A stretch of DNA of 64,000 nt from Saussurea involucrata (GCA_033807775.1 CM066314.1:97442929-97506928); one strand, 5' to 3'; counted from the stretch's first letter, positions 10,197-22,386 are shown. Program-made: numbers and translations. Notes: a model not told the origin generated them from the letters alone.

Positions 10197-12981
10197 GTGT
10201 TGGAGGAGGAAGTAGTAGGCAGAGAATCCCCTATGCAGGATGTCCAAGAGGGAGAAAGGGAAGCTACAGAAGAGGTGGCAGAGAGTTCGCCTCCTCTGGT
10301 AGTAGTGAGGAAGAATAGAGAGAAGAGCGTGAATCTGAGAGCTCTACATCCCTAGGAGCCGAGAGAACATAGAGTTTAGAAGAAGATGTTCAAGTTTTGA
10401 ACACACATGTGAGATTTCGCAGCCCAACTCCCAGTGCAACCACATTACCTATCCCTGGTGATCAAGACCAGAGGGATATTGAAACATAGGAGCACACCTC
10501 GAACCTTAACCAGACAGAACCACCAGAGGCAACTCTTCACGCCTCTGGTATGCACATATCCGGGAATCCATTTTTGGTAATGATGTTCAATTGCCCCAGA
10601 ACATCAATATGTCACCCTCACACGATGATGCCTCTGTGGCTCACATAGATTTGACACAAAATAGCCATGAGATCTTTCGTATCTCACGTAGTCTCTGTCC
10701 GACTCAGGGACAATTGGATGATCTAGTTTCACAAGGGAAGACTTTGCTTGATCCAAGATCTTCTCATCACATCAGATTTCCTTCTTTGAACACCTGTAGA
10801 TGTTTCCCCTGAAAAGGAACATCAAGGATCGGGTGGAAGTCCTCCAAGAGCCAACCTAAAAACAACTCTTGATGGAGGCACCTCTAAACTCGAAGTTGAC
10901 TTGAATCCATTTGTTGGAGCCAAGGTTACCCCCGCTGAAACTGTCACAAGAGTAGAGTTCACAAGCTTCTGTGATAGTATTAGCAACTCTTTGAATGAGT
11001 ATAAACTTATCAATGAATCCAAAGAGGACCTGATCCGTAAGGAGAATGCTTCTCTCAAAGAAGAGGTGCAACAGATCTCATCTAAATATGCAGAGATAAA
11101 CCAAGAGTATGCAGATGCTGAAAGGGTCAGAGCATAGGAGACCACAAAGATTTCAACAGAGCTTGCTGAACTGAAAAGAGTAATGGCAGAGAATCACACC
11201 GCAACGATGAACAGAACCCTACCCATACCTTCAGTTCTTCTGTCTGATTCCAATATCAGAAGCCTAACAGAGTTAATCAAAGAAGCCACGACCTCTTCTA
11301 CTACTTCTGTCAACATATCTGGTCCAAGCCCAACGATCTACCTATGACAGTTGGCCAGATGGGAGAGTTCAGCAAAAATGTTCTCAGCAAGATGATGTCT
11401 ATATCATCTAAGTTCGTCAATAAAGCCCAAGCGACAGAGCGACATGTACAGACATCTCTTGACACTCACAAAACCAACTTCGAGAGTCAAGTTGATGAAA
11501 TCCGAACTGCTGCAACAGAAGTCGAAGATGCACTGAAAAAGGCAGCTACTACTTTCACATACACCATCAAACAGACTGCCACACTCAAAAGATCTGCAGA
11601 AGAACCCCCAGAAGGAGAACCTTCAAGCAAGAAGGCAAAGTTTGTTGCTCCGGCCTCACCTATCGTCACGCGACTCTCTAACGAGGCTTCTTCTAATAGT
11701 GATAACGATGATGACTTCCAAGACGCTGCAGAAGGGCCTTCAGATACTAACTCAGGTGAGTCTACAGAACAACAAAAGGGGGAAAAAGCGAATGAGAAAG
11801 AAAAGGAAAAAGAGAAAGAAGCTGAGAAAGAGAACGAGACAACAGAGAAAGAAACAGATAAGGGGAAAGAGAAAGTGACAGAGGCAGATGCAGAGACAGA
11901 AGATGAAACCCAAGGAGACAAGGGGATGACAGAAGACATTCCACCAGAGATGACTATGGTAGTGTTTGACTACATGTTCAAAGATAGAATAATTAGAACA
12001 CCAGAAGAGTCAACTCAACCACCACTAGAGATCATCATACTTGAAACCCCTCCTCCATCTCCAAGAACTCAACCAGAGAGAACAAACCCAATCTATGCTG
12101 ATGAACAAATAAGCCAAGGTCAACCCCAAGTCAAAACAGAAACTGTACAAGAGTCTGCTCAACACGTTGATATTCTTATGGCCGAAATCCATGAAGATCA
12201 GAACCCAATCCAATGAGAGCAGAACCCAAAAACATCAGCCCGACACACTGAGAACCTGTCCTTAGAAGAACTATTTGCCTATCTCTATGTTGACAGAGAT
12301 ATTATCCCTGTCCATGCCAGACCCATCAACCCATATCTTAACCCTGACAGGATAGGAAATCTCTCAGATGCTAGGCGAAGGTTCATTGAAACAAAGTCAA
12401 ATCTGAACAAAGCCATAAACTCTTCCTTTGGAATCCGCAGAATCATGGACATCAAACAAAGGAAATTTTCATATGACAGAGTCATGTACCATGAGTAAAC
12501 TATTGAATCAATAGAAGGCAAGATCCAAACCTTCAACGACAACGATATTGTGCTTTTGAATCCATATAATTTAGTTACTCTTCACGGATATTGCTTGAAC
12601 TTCAACGAAAGATACAAAGAAGCAAGGACAACTTTACCCGAGGTTCGATACGCTATGCAAGAGCACATCAATCTCAGAACACAGACCGACATTCAGCTAG
12701 GCATAGAGTTCGAAGTTGAGAGACTGGCGATTGCACCCTTAAATGAAAACCTTGAGGGTTATGGCCATTACAGAACTGGAACCGTGGTTGGAAATCCTCC
12801 AATCTTCATTTGTCGACTGAAGGGCACCAAAAAGGCCATCAGAGCTACTGAAACCCACAAGTACTCTAGTGAGTCGCTGCAGTATCTCAAGAACGTGATC
12901 CAGAATCTCCCAAGAGAAAAGTGTCCAGAAGAGCAACTCAGACTCTACATCAACCAGATCAACCTTATGCTAGAATTCTGA
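10197..12981 (+). pseudogene. Extra ORF B (aORF) of a Copia element, frameshifted
   Basis: A decayed coding region directly upstream of a polypurine tract and LTR B. The clearest frame covers 11344-12981 with stops at 12214 and 12496. The 10901-11137 and 10591-10812 segments are in other frames, so there are frameshifts near 10800 and 11310-11340. Segments in order: Ser/Asp-rich N-terminal region; short coiled coil (10990-11200); a second helical segment; a basic pair LKRSAEE...SKKAKF near 11590-11640; a long Glu/Lys repeat (11790-11900); and a C-terminal domain ending at LMLEF (12978). The architecture of charged middle, basic cluster and C-terminal domain matches extra ORFs D and E. No membrane segment is seen. 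Function unknown. Confidence 0.6.
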
Positions 12982-13168
12982 GAGCTGATCAGAAAATTCG
13001 ACAGAATGCTAAGGGGAGATTATTTTGGTTAAGTCTACTTATTCTTTTGCATTGAACTGTAATCATCCTTAGAAGAATAGTGCAAAGTTTGACTGAGGTA
13101 AAAGTTCTCTGTCTTTTGTTCATATCTCTGTAAATTCCAATTTTTTTTTTCAATAATTAGGGGGAGAT

Positions 13169-13885
13169 TGTTAGGCCCAAGTATCTCTTATGTAAAAGTA
13201 TTGAAAATATTACAAGTCAGAAGACCACCAGAGATCCAGCAGAAGACCTAGAAGAAATCCAACAAGAAGACCATCAGAGGTCAACATAGATCTGGTGGAA
13301 CCAACAGAGCTCAACATAGCTCTGGAAGAAGACTTCTTCTATTCAACAGAAGAACTTTTCACACAAGAAGACCAACAGAGCTCTGGCGCAAGAGCTCTGG
13401 TGACTGAAGACCTCTGTGAAGCCTATGTCTCGTAGAAATCTCTAAGTGTTAGACACGTGTCCGTACTTTCCACGTAAGCCCTAAAAGGACGGGGACACAC
13501 TTTCCACGTGTCATTCCTGGGTTAGATAGTACACTGTCTTTCACTTTATTGGGCTATAAATAGAGTGGTAGTGGAACACAAAATTGTAAGCTTTTGGAAG
13601 AATTGTTTACCACAATTGTAAAATCACACACTGCTACATTCCATAGCACTACCACTGTACGATATTGTTCCCCGAGAGATTTCTGAATACACACACTTGA
13701 ACATGTTCTTGGTGTTATTCAAATATCATTATACGAGCAGCTTATTTACTTGATCTTGTTATCATATTACTGTTCATTATTGATCTCTCACTGTTACATT
13801 ATCTTTTACACAATCACTCACGTTTTAATAGCTTTATATAATGCTTCCGCTATCTGATTTATACTGTTTACGTGATACAACATGA
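13169..13885 (+). repeat. Copia LTR B (TGTTAGGCCC...), 3' end truncated
   Basis: Starts TGTTAGGCCC right after the purine tract TTAGGGGGAGAT. It carries a recognisable promoter: G-box CACGTG strings near 13454 and 13505, and TATAAATA at 13555-13562. CAGAG/CTCTG words occur about eight times between 13220 and 13430. The expected GGCCTAACA end is missing. The LTR runs into family-A extra-ORF sequence near 13885, so a deletion or recombination junction lies there. Confidence 0.65.
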
Positions 13886-13889
13886 ATCT

Positions 13890-14320
13890 GGGAACCTACA
13901 AGAAGATAAAGCCTACGCCATCCAGCTTGTCCAACAATCAGTGAAGGATCCTGATCTGAATAAAACTCCCATTGATGTCCAACGTCAATTGTGGAAAGAC
14001 GCCAAGAAGATCATCGAAGAAAAGACCAAGGTATCTGACTCTACCTTGGAATGGTGCAAAGAAAGACTGCACTGTCAATCTCCGGCATCCAAAATCAACA
14101 AAGTGAACATCAGGGGAATAACGACCACAAAAGTTCCTGTTGTTGAAGTTGACATATTCAGAGAAAATGGTACCAAGAAGACCATCTATGCTGATACGAT
14201 CAAGAAGTACGGTTTTTCTGAATGGTTGGAGATGCGAATTGCCATTCAGCGATCTCGATCAGCATACAAAAGCCATGTTGAGAAAATTATAAATTCTCAG
14301 ATTGACTTGGTTTCTTCTGC
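13890..14320 (+). pseudogene. Family-A extra ORF, C-terminal domain part 1 (copy A0)
   Basis: Encodes the C-terminal domain seen in copies A1 (25876-27075) and A2 (47464-48267): KVSDSTLEWCKE, then VPVVEVD...ENG, then EWLEMRIAIQRSRS. The left edge is cut by the LTR B junction. The frame is interrupted after the VSSAV residues by the Gypsy insertion at 14321 and resumes at 16705. A0 keeps Trp in EWLE where A1 has a stop. Confidence 0.75.
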
Positions 14321-14655
14321 TGTAATACCCCGGGTAAGTTCGTTAATTAAAATCCCTTTCCGTTAAATAAAGTTAACTTTAAAGTTGGATTTTAGGGTAA
14401 GATTGGGTTAAATTATAAGTTAAGGGTGTTTGGGTTATTATTGAGAAGTTCAAGGTCTAAAGGGTAAATATGGAATTGATATACACCCTTAAGATGTTCA
14501 GATATTTTCATTCAGCAGCAACATCTAGATATTAGCATAGTGTGTTTGTGTGTGTTTGGAGACAAGAAGGAGAAAGGAAGAAAAGTTAGGTTAAAGCTCC
14601 AATTGTTGTGCTTGGAAGTGATTTAAGGTATGTTTCCTTTATGTTTTATGATTTA
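14321..14655 (+). repeat. Truncated 5' LTR of the nested Gypsy
   Basis: Matches the first 335 bases of the 3' LTR at 15202. It breaks off after 'ttatgttttatg', where a short duplicated 'atttaagg.ctgtttcc' string leads straight into gag sequence. The rest of the LTR, the primer site and the gag start are deleted. Confidence 0.85.
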
Positions 14656-14659
14656 AGGC

Positions 14660-15180
14660 CTGTTTCCTTTGTTACCGTATTCATCAAGGAAACTGCTATG
14701 GTGATTCCCGAAAGTGCTACAAATGTGGAAAGGCTGGTCATATCGTGAGAGATTGGCGGGTAACTCGATTTTGTTTCGTTTGCAACTCCCCTGAACATAT
14801 TCAGGTTAATTGTCCACAGTGGAAAGCACAACAAAGTAATATGACAGTGAGACCAACGGGTGGAAAGTCGGGGGGAGTATAAGGGTCTGAACTACCTGGA
14901 ATCCAAGGTCGTGTTTTTCAGATGACGGAACAAGAGGTAGAAGAAAGTCCTGATGCTGTTACAGGTATGATTTTAATAAACTCTATGCATGCTAAAGTGT
15001 TATATGACTTCAGTGTAAAACGATTATTAGTATTTCCGTTCTTTTGTTGCTTATCTGTGTTAGAGATATAGATAGGTGTGGGGTGTCTATTCAGTTAGTT
15101 CCTATGACTTAGTTTGAGTTCAAGGTGGTAGTGAGAACTAGGTAACCGTACCTTTTTGCCTAACCGAATTCCGGGACGAA
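14660..15180 (+). pseudogene. gag: Gypsy gag knuckles and protease remnant
   Basis: One frame from about 14671 encodes three consecutive knuckle-like motifs: a decayed CYRIHQGNC, CYKCGKAGHIVRDW (last Cys replaced by Trp) and CFVCNSPEHIQVNC. After a stop near 14879 come GRVFQMTEQE and VTGMILIN, the run-up to a Gypsy retropepsin. The catalytic Asp-Ser/Thr-Gly is replaced by YDFS, so the protease is dead. Next comes a jump to the typical polyprotein end ('ttccgggacgaaattc', near 15170), so reverse transcriptase, RNase H and integrase are deleted. Confidence 0.75.
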
Positions 15181-15201
15181 ATTCTTTTAAGGGGGAGATA
15201 A

Positions 15202-16704
15202 TGTAATACCTCGGGTAAGTTCGTTAGTTAAAATCCCTTTCCATTAAATAAAGTTAACTTTAAAGTTGGATTTTAGGGTAAGATTGGGTTAAATTATAAG
15301 TTAAGGGTGTTTGGGTTATTATTGAGAAGTTCAAGGTCTAAAGGGTAAATATGGAATTGATATACACCCTTAAGATGTTCAGATATTTTCATTCAGCAGC
15401 AACATCCAGATATTAGCATAGTGTGTGTGTGTGTGTGTTTGGAGGCAAGAAGGAGAAAAGAAGAAAAGTTAGGTTAAAGCTCCAATTGTTGTGTTTGGAA
15501 GTGATTTAAGGTATGTTTCCTTTATGTTTTATGTTGGTAATTGCAAGTAGATAGTTCCTATCGGATTAGAATTATCGATTTCACTTCTGGTAGTAATTTC
15601 GGTCGATTCTGGGCTGAAAAAGGATAAACTGACAGTGGTTTCCGGACAGGATGAATGTGTCCGGGTAGTTCTGGTTAATAGTGTCCGGACGATTCAAGTA
15701 TCCGGGTAAGTCCCTTTTGTTGTAAGTTTCTGGATGATATAAGATACTGGATGGTATCCGGATTGCTTGTTGTCCGGATTGTATATGCTGTCCGGATAGT
15801 TCAGGTTGTCCGGATTGGGTATGTATCCAGAAAGTCGAGTTGTCCGGGTTGTTTTGTGCTGTCCGGGAACTATAGTTGTTTGGTTATTTTGAGGATGAGA
15901 ATTAGGTAGATTTATCCATAGATCATAGCCTGCTAAGTATATCTTTTGTGTTCTTTTAGTAAGGAGATACTTGTATATATTTGTTTCAGATTCTTTGGAA
16001 TTGGGGTGAAAGCTGGGCTGTTTTGAGAAAGGTTTGGAAGCATTTTGGATAAGCAAACCGGTGAGTTTTTATTTAAAATGTTTTCTAACTGGAATACATA
16101 TATGTCTGGTTTGGGAATGTGATAAATGGTGTGATTAAGTGTTTATAAATGACAATATGATATATTGAGATATATATTGTATTTATATGAGTATTACACT
16201 ACACGAGAGCACGTCGGCCGGGTTTTTTGACCGGTGGAAGTTGGCTGTACAGAGGGACAGTGGTGTTGGATGTATTTAGTACAGTGGTGTAAATTGATTA
16301 GTTGGCTCGCAACTAGCTAATTTGGCCATGGGAATGAGGAGATGAACGCGATGCACGAGTCTTACTTGGTATTTAATTATTTGTGGTATATGTGTGTTTT
16401 ATAAAAAAGATTTCTAAACTGACAGGGATTATCTCACTAGACCGTTTGGTCTAACCCTCATTTTTCTTTTAAAAATATGTATTCCAGGTCGAGGAGCTTT
16501 TATTAGCAAAAGGAAGGATTAAGTGGAGGATGCGGTTGATAGCTGACGAAGATTAGGAAATGCATACGTTTTGTATTGTATAGTTTTGAGACTTTGAGAC
16601 CGTATGTGGATTATCTTGTATCTTTTATTATGAATGTAACCACGTTATGTATAACATGTTAATTGATGTATATTATGTATGTTTTGGGATACCGGGTCGT
16701 TACA
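15202..16704 (+). repeat. 3' LTR of the nested Gypsy
   Basis: 1503 bp, preceded by the polypurine tract AAGGGGGAGATAA and ending CGTTACA at the target duplication. It contains a GT microsatellite near 15421-15438 and a CCGG cluster at 15643-15866 (separate entry). No coding potential. Confidence 0.85.
15643..15866. repeat. CCGG-word cluster in the Gypsy LTR
   Basis: About ten CCGG cores in 225 bases, mostly GTCCGGAT/ATCCGGAC. These are the same octamers as at 1805-1990, which lies in Copia-derived sequence. Shared words in unrelated superfamilies need an explanation (see findings). Confidence 0.75.
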
Positions 16705-17190
16705 TCTGCTGTGGATATTCGTCCTCCTCCTCCTCCTAATCCAGCTCAACAAAGAAGGGGCTCTGCAAAGAAACAGATAATACCTTCAAACTCAGACCCT
16801 CCTATCGGAAATGAAACAGGTATTGGTTTTTCACGTGCTGAAGTACTTGGTCCTGAACCTGACCTCTCAGCTCTCGACACATCTCTGCCCCCTAGTGAAC
16901 GCTTCATCCCTGGAAAAGTCTTAAACGAGCCTTATGGTATCTTCTTTCACCACTATGATGGACGATAATGCTTTCAACGCATATCTGAGCTACCCATCAC
17001 TCCCATCGAACAGCTCAGGGATCTTATCTAATAGTGTGAATTCAGAAAAGATCTTCTCGGACATTTCATGAAGCCCCTAATCTTTACTGAAGCACAGAAT
17101 AGACGAAATCTTGGAGAAAAAGACCCTGACTGGATGATCCCCTCTACAAGAACCCTTGATGAACTTCTCATTAGGGAAGAACCTGAATAG
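16705..17190 (+). pseudogene. Family-A extra ORF, C-terminal domain part 2 (copy A0)
   Basis: Resumes the reading interrupted at 14320: DIRPPPPPN, then NETGIGFSRAE, DLSALDTSLPP and the terminal DWMIP...LDELL...EPE with stop at 17188-17190. Stops at about 16966 and 17030 mark decay. The order matches A1 and A2 throughout. A 3' region with the polypurine tract AGGGGGAGAT leads into LTR1. Confidence 0.75.
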
Positions 17191-17464
17191 CTGATAGGAT
17201 TCCTTGTAATTCTTCTATCCTTTATCAGCTTATATCTTCTGTACCGGTAAATTTATTTGCTGTACTTGTAATTTTTCCACTTCCCTCTGTAACTTATACG
17301 AAGTTAAAAGAAAAATTCCAGCGAATGTACTTTACTCCATCAGTACTTAAAAGATCCCAGAAAACAGTAAAAGGGACATATATTTTATGAGTTCTTTTTA
17401 TCCTTATGTTTTCATAGTTAGCAATTTTCTTTTGTGGCTATGTCATAATCAAATAGGGGGAGAT

Positions 17465-18430
17465 TGTTGATCCAAACCCTCAGTGATTTGATAATGACTC
17501 TTTAAGAAACACTTAGTGAAAATTGTAAGTAGACAATATGTATTAGAGTTTCACTATCACTGATAAGTACTATGTCTCTACAGTACCGCTGATAGGAAAC
17601 TCGTGTTCATTAAATTATGATCAACGAAATTGTTCATCAATAAAGCTCTGAGCCTGTTCAGTCTTGTTGATGATCGCTGATAGTTTTAGTTGTTTACTTA
17701 TGATCCCTAAAGACAAGTTTCACGTCAACAAAGGTTCTACGCTGAAGTCGAAGATCAAGCCAAAGAACCAACGACAAGTCTACTAATGAACTGCTGCGGA
17801 TATCAGCGAAGCCAAGATTTGTCCACTCAACGTGAAGTTTCAAGTAGAAGACTTCAGTGATCGCTGAGCTTTGTCACTCGCTGATAATGTACTTTTCAGT
17901 AATCGCTGATCATGACGTTTCCTCTACAAGTTACTTTTGTCTTATCCCTCTTGTACATCGCCGTATGATCTGTCAGAACGGACATCCCTTTTGTCCAGAA
18001 TCTTACAAACAACTCTGATTCTACACTGTTCATCATGCGGCTACTAGGTTGTGTATCAAGGTCACAACATGCAACCAATCAGCTGCTGCCACGTGTAAAG
18101 TTGTACTACTATGCATTAAATGCAAGCAGTATATAAGAAGAACCCTACTTCGTAAATGAAGTGCTCGACCATCTTCTTCTCTCTACTATCTGTGTGTTAG
18201 AATATTATTAGTAATATTCTTATCTCCTTTCTAGCTTAATTCTAGTGCAAGAAACTTAGTGTTCTCATAGCTTGTTTAGATTAGGTTTATTCCTTAATCT
18301 TGTTCCGCAACAAGTTGTAAATTGTTTGATTATATCAATAAACAATTTAGAAAGTAAAAATCGTGTGTTTGTATTCACCCCCCCCCCCCCCCCCACTTCT
18401 ACAAACTTGTATAACCCTCCGGGACCAACA
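17465..18430 (+). repeat. Family-A LTR1
   Basis: 966 bp, TGTTGATCC to GGACCAACA, after a polypurine tract. It contains a TATA-like AGTATATAAG near 18127 and a 17-base C run (18378-18394) close to its 3' end. CGCTGA/TCAGCG occurs about seven times between 17580 and 17920. The 3' part is open in the frame that continues into gag (ORF from 18272). Confidence 0.9.
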
Positions 18431-18947
18431 AATAAGATCCCTGAACATGTTCCGCGATCTACTCCTAAAATTAGAGTGGATGTCACTGGCAATAAATTTG
18501 AAGAACCAATAGTTCCTCCGATATCTGATGCCAAAGCTATTCTTGGTACAGGCCTTGCCCATTTGAAATTATCAAATAAATATGCCTATGGTCCTAAAGC
18601 TACTTTTAGCTATAGGAAATGTTATCATTGTGGACTTACCGATCACATTGCTAATAAGTGCCCTACAACCACCAAAGCTGGAAAATTAGCTAAGGTGAAG
18701 ATCAATGCCCCCAAGGCAAAGAAGAAAATCCCCGGTGGAAATCAAACCAAGGTGAAAAATACCAATGAGGTTAAGAAATTAACCAAAGTGAAGACTACCA
18801 CTGACGCTGAGTCATCAAATGATGCGAACACCGTTGATCCTACCACGTCCTCTATCGCTGACAAGTGTGGACCCATTGTAAAGTGGTGCCTATTCCAAAC
18901 TAATCTTCCATTGTTTGCAGGTCTCGAAGGGTATCTGGTATCTCGAT
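18431..18947 (+). pseudogene. gag: Family-A int1 gag, knuckle region, fused to LTR
   Basis: Gag begins abruptly at the LTR end and is in frame with an LTR-encoded peptide. It shows a CCHC knuckle, CYHCGLTDHIANKC, about 65 residues in, then a Lys-rich basic stretch rich in KVK repeats, then the gag-pol boundary. The N-terminal gag domain, the leader and the primer site are missing. The frame ends at 18947, overlapping protease-coding sequence in the +1 frame. Confidence 0.75.
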
Positions 18948-19306
18948 AGTGGATGCTCTAGAAGTGTCGCGTACGTTGAAGGAATGAAGCACAATCTTCT
19001 TTGCATCAGTCAGCTATGTGACAAGGACTCCAAAGTTTGATTTACTAAAGAAGCATGCTTTGTCACTGATCAGAAAGAGAAAATCGCTCTCAGTGGATAT
19101 CGTTTGGAAAATGTTTACGTCATAAACATGTACTCAACAACCACTGAGAATGCTTGTTTTATTTCTAAGGCCTCAACTGATGTCAACTGGCTTTCGCATA
19201 AGAGGCTCTCTCATTTTAACTTCAAGACGCTGAATACACTTTCTTCAAAAGAGTTGGTCACTGGGTTGCCTCAACACTCATACGCTAAGGAATCTCTTAT
19301 TTAGCG
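18920..19306 (+). pseudogene. pol: Family-A int1 protease and GAG-pre-integrase remnant
   Basis: WYLDSGCSR, the Copia protease active-site block, is followed at once by YVEGMKHNLL. About 60 residues between these blocks are therefore deleted. After a stop near 19038 the frame gives the GAG-pre-integrase pattern WLSHKRLSHFNFKTLN...LVTGLP and stops at 19304. Without the protease body the polyprotein could not be processed. Confidence 0.75.
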
Positions 19307-19387
19307 TGTGAGAAAGGAAAATAAACGAAAGCAAGTTTCAAGAGCAAGCAAGTTTCTTCAGTTACATCTCTTCTTCAACTTCTCCAC

Positions 19388-20044
19388 ATGGATTTATTTG
19401 GCCCTGTCAACATTCAATCCATCGCTGGAAAGAAATACACACTGGTCATAGTAGATGAATTCTCTCGCTATACATGGGTGATGTTCCTCCGTGCTAAGAG
19501 TGACACCTCATATGAACTCATCTCATTTGTCAGGAAAATGGAAGTCCAGAACAATATGACTGTTCGCTCAATTAGGAGTGATCATGGGACTGAATTCAAA
19601 AACAGTTCTCTTGATAACTTCTTTGAGAGTAAGGGAATTTCTCACAACTTCTCAGTGGTGAGAACACCTCAGCAAAATGGAGTCGCTGAAAGAAGAAACA
19701 AAACGATCATCGAAGCTGCTCGATCTATGCTTAGTGATTCGCATCTTCCAACTCATTTCTGGGTAGAAGCTGTCAACACTGCATGTTTTACTCAAAATAG
19801 GTCTCTGGTTGTTAAAAGATTCAAGAAAACTTCCTACAAACCTTTCTGTGGAAGAAAGCCATCTATCAGCTTTCTCCACATCTTTGGTTGTCAATGTTTT
19901 ATTTTAAACAACGGGGATGCTGTTGGAAAGTTCGACCCCAAAGTTGACGATGAAATTTTCCTTGGATCCTCTTCAGTGTCCAAATCCTTCAGAGTCTTCA
20001 ACAAGAGAAGACAAACTATAGAAAAACATTCATGTCATCTTTGA
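19388..20044 (+). pseudogene. pol: Family-A int1 integrase core
   Basis: Copia integrase (rve) fold. The three catalytic carboxylates are visible: Asp in MDLFGP, Asp in RSDHGTEF, and Glu in NGVAERRN. FSRYTW and FGCQCF are also diagnostic. The frame is open for 218 codons, then shifts at about 20040 (NVIFDES follows in another frame). A spacer to reverse transcriptase (20045-20535) is a Ser/Pro/Glu-rich linker (VPASEPSTSN) containing CGCTGA words. Confidence 0.85.
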
Positions 20045-20535
20045 TGAATCCCGTTCAGCGAACTTCAAACCAACTGCTGACAACGAAGAACTTACTCAGT
20101 GGATGTTCTCTCATTTTAGGGATTCAGAAGCTATTCCTAACCCTGACCCTCAAGTCAACGACCCTACCGCTGATAATGATCCTGTCATCTTTCCTAGCAT
20201 ACAGTTAAGTGAAGCTGAATCATCCTCTTGGGTTTAAACTATTCCCATTAGCATTGTGCCTGCCTCTGAACCGTCAACCTCTAATATTTCATCGACTTCT
20301 CAGCAATCAGCAAATGAACCTTTATCTACACTTCAGCTTATCTTGCCTGAATTACCTGAAATCGCTGAAGCTTCTTCTTCAGCTCCTTCAGAAGTTCCAT
20401 CTGAGCCAGCTGTTGATGCTCCTGCTCAACGATGGACTATGAATAGCCCCATTGATCAAATTCTTGATGATCCAAACGCAGGTGTTCAGACTCGACGAAG
20501 ATCATGTAACATTTGTTAATATGTTAATTTTATTT

Positions 20536-21260
20536 CGCTGACTGAACCAAAGAGAGTTGATGATGCCCTCAGAGATCCAAACTGGGTCAGCGCTATGCAA
20601 GAATAGCTGACTGAATTCGAAAGAAACAAAGTTTGGAATCTTGTTCCCAGACCATCTAACAAGTCAGTGATAGGCACTAAGTAGGTCTATCGAAACAAGT
20701 TAGATGAAAATGGAATTGTAACCCGCAATAAGGCTCGTCTAGATGCTTAAGAATACAGACAAGAGGACGGTATAGACTACGATGAAACGTTTGCCCCAAT
20801 GGCAAGACTCGAAGCTATTCGTCTATTCCTAGCATACGCATTTCACATAGACTTCAAATTTTATCAAATGGATGTCAAGTCAGCGTTCCTAAATGGAAAG
20901 CTGAATGAAGAAGTCTATGTTGAACAACCTCCAGGATTCGCTGATCCTAAGCATCCAGGTTATGTTTATAAACTCGATACGTCACTTTATGGTCTGAAAC
21001 AAGCACCCCATGCATGGTATGACACTCTATCCTCTTTTCTCCTCATTGAAAATTTTGAGCGTGGTAAAATCGATAACACTCTATTTTTCAGGAAAGTAAA
21101 AGGTCATATCATTCTTGTTCAAATATATGTCGATGATATTATATTTGGTTCTACTAACCCGTCTCTATGTACTCGATTTGCTGAAAGAATGAAATTTGAA
21201 TACAAAATGAGTATGATGGGAGCTGACATGCTTCCTTGGACTCCAAATCAAGCAAAATGA
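20536..21260 (+). pseudogene. pol: Family-A int1 reverse transcriptase
   Basis: Copia RVT_2 domain: DPNWVSAMQE, DETFAPMARLEAIR, YQMDVKSAFLNG, LYGLKQAPHAWYD and the catalytic IYVDDIIFGS are all present. Stops occur near 20605, 20682 and 20748. A 2-bp deletion near 21219 (compare MMGELTYFLG in int2) shifts the frame just after MMG and ends it at 21260. The catalytic Asp pair is intact but the gene is dead. Confidence 0.85.
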
Positions 21261-21267
21261 TAAGGGT

Positions 21268-22071
21268 ATGTTCATACACCAAGGTAAGTACGTTAAAGAT
21301 ATGCTGAAGAAATTCGATCTTACTCAAAGCTCAGCTATGAAAACCCCTATGGCACCTCCGCTGACACTTAACAAAGACCCTTCTTGGAAGCCCGTTAATG
21401 TCACTGCCTATCGAGGGATGATCGACTCTCTTCTTTATCTAACAGCGAGTCGTCCTAATATTATGTATGCTACATGTCTTTGCGCACGATATCAATCTGA
21501 ACCCAAAGAATTACATCTGATCGCTGTAAAGCAAATTTTCAGATATCTGAAGGGTACAGCCAACGTAGGTCATTGGTATCCCAAAGACTCAGGGTTCGAT
21601 CTAACTGACTATTCAGATAGTGACTTTGCAGGTTGCAAGCTGGATAGAAAAGGCACCACAGGAGGCTGTCAACTCCTAGGTGGAAAGCTGGTAAGTTGGA
21701 CAAGCAAGAAACAAAGTTTAGTGTCAACTTCTACTGTTGAAGCTGAATATGTAGCTGTTGGAAGGTGTTGTGCTAAGGTCTTATGGATGAGAAATCGACT
21801 GTTAGACTATGACCTTCAGTTTTCCAAAATTCTAATATATTGCGACAGCACAAGTGCCATCGCTATAGCAAATAACCCAGTGCTACACTCAAAGACCAAA
21901 CACATCGAGATCATGTATCACTTTATCAGAGATCATGTGATGAATGGTAAAATAGAAATTCACTTTATCCCTACTGAATTTCAGTTAGCTGGTCTTTTTA
22001 CCAAACCTCTTGATGAGGCAAGATTCAACTTTCTCATCAACGAGCTTGGCATGCTGAACCTTGAAGAATAA
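21268..22071 (+). pseudogene. pol: Family-A int1 connection and RNase H
   Basis: Continues pol after the frameshift: PMAPPLTLNKDP, YRGMIDSLLYLTASRP, YLKGTANVG, then RNase H. Acidic residues are kept in DYSDSDFAG, TVEAEYVA and YCDSTSAI. The fourth, expected in QLADLFTKPL, is Gly here (QLAGLFTKPL), so a catalytic residue is lost. Stop at 22069-22071. The spacer 22072-23077 holds the promoter-like block and the leader of the extra ORF. Confidence 0.85.
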
Positions 22072-22386
22072 ATCTTTAGTAGTCACGCATTAAGTCAGAG
22101 ATAAAGGAAATTCTATCTCCTTATTTATCATCTAATCTCTGAACAAAATGATTCGTTGGTTCCAAGGTATGTTTTTCTATTCCTATTCGCTGAAGTTTAC
22201 TTCAGTATGTTGTTTTTCAAAACTAAATTGATCACTGACCTTTTTCTTCAGTGATTCTTTTGAAAGAACAAAAATCATCGATGATCTTTCTTAATCAGTG
22301 ACTCTTCATTTTACAAATTATCTCTGATATATTTTTAAAACCTATCAGGGAAACATTTTTTTAAAATGAAAAGACCTTTCTGACTG

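Larger units (their letters stand above)
14321..16704 (+). mobile_element. Deleted Gypsy element nested in extra ORF A0
   Basis: Starts TGTAATACCC and ends GGTCGTTACA, the ends of a common plant Gypsy LTR type. A 5-bp target duplication TCTGC flanks it exactly (14316-14320 and 16705-16709). It is 2384 bp in total: a 5' LTR cut to about 335 bp, a short gag/protease remnant, the last codons and polypurine tract of pol, and a complete 3' LTR. Over the shared 335 bp the LTRs differ at about seven sites, all transitions, plus a GT-repeat length change. The insertion is therefore fairly recent, or decayed mainly by cytosine deamination. Confidence 0.9.

Noticed and set aside
11487..11939. Reverse-strand 150-codon Ser/Phe-rich ORF
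   Set aside because: Exact shadow of the Glu/Lys-rich extra ORF B; composition is the complement of a charged repeat.
18378..18394. Poly-C tract as assembly error
   Set aside because: Could be, but similar length in three separate LTR copies makes it real enough to report; kept as a low-interest finding.
18425..18440. LTR-to-internal junctions as remains of splicing
   Set aside because: The usual exon end would include the bases before GT of the primer site (AATTG|GTATC). The junction sequence after CAACA does not show this in either copy.
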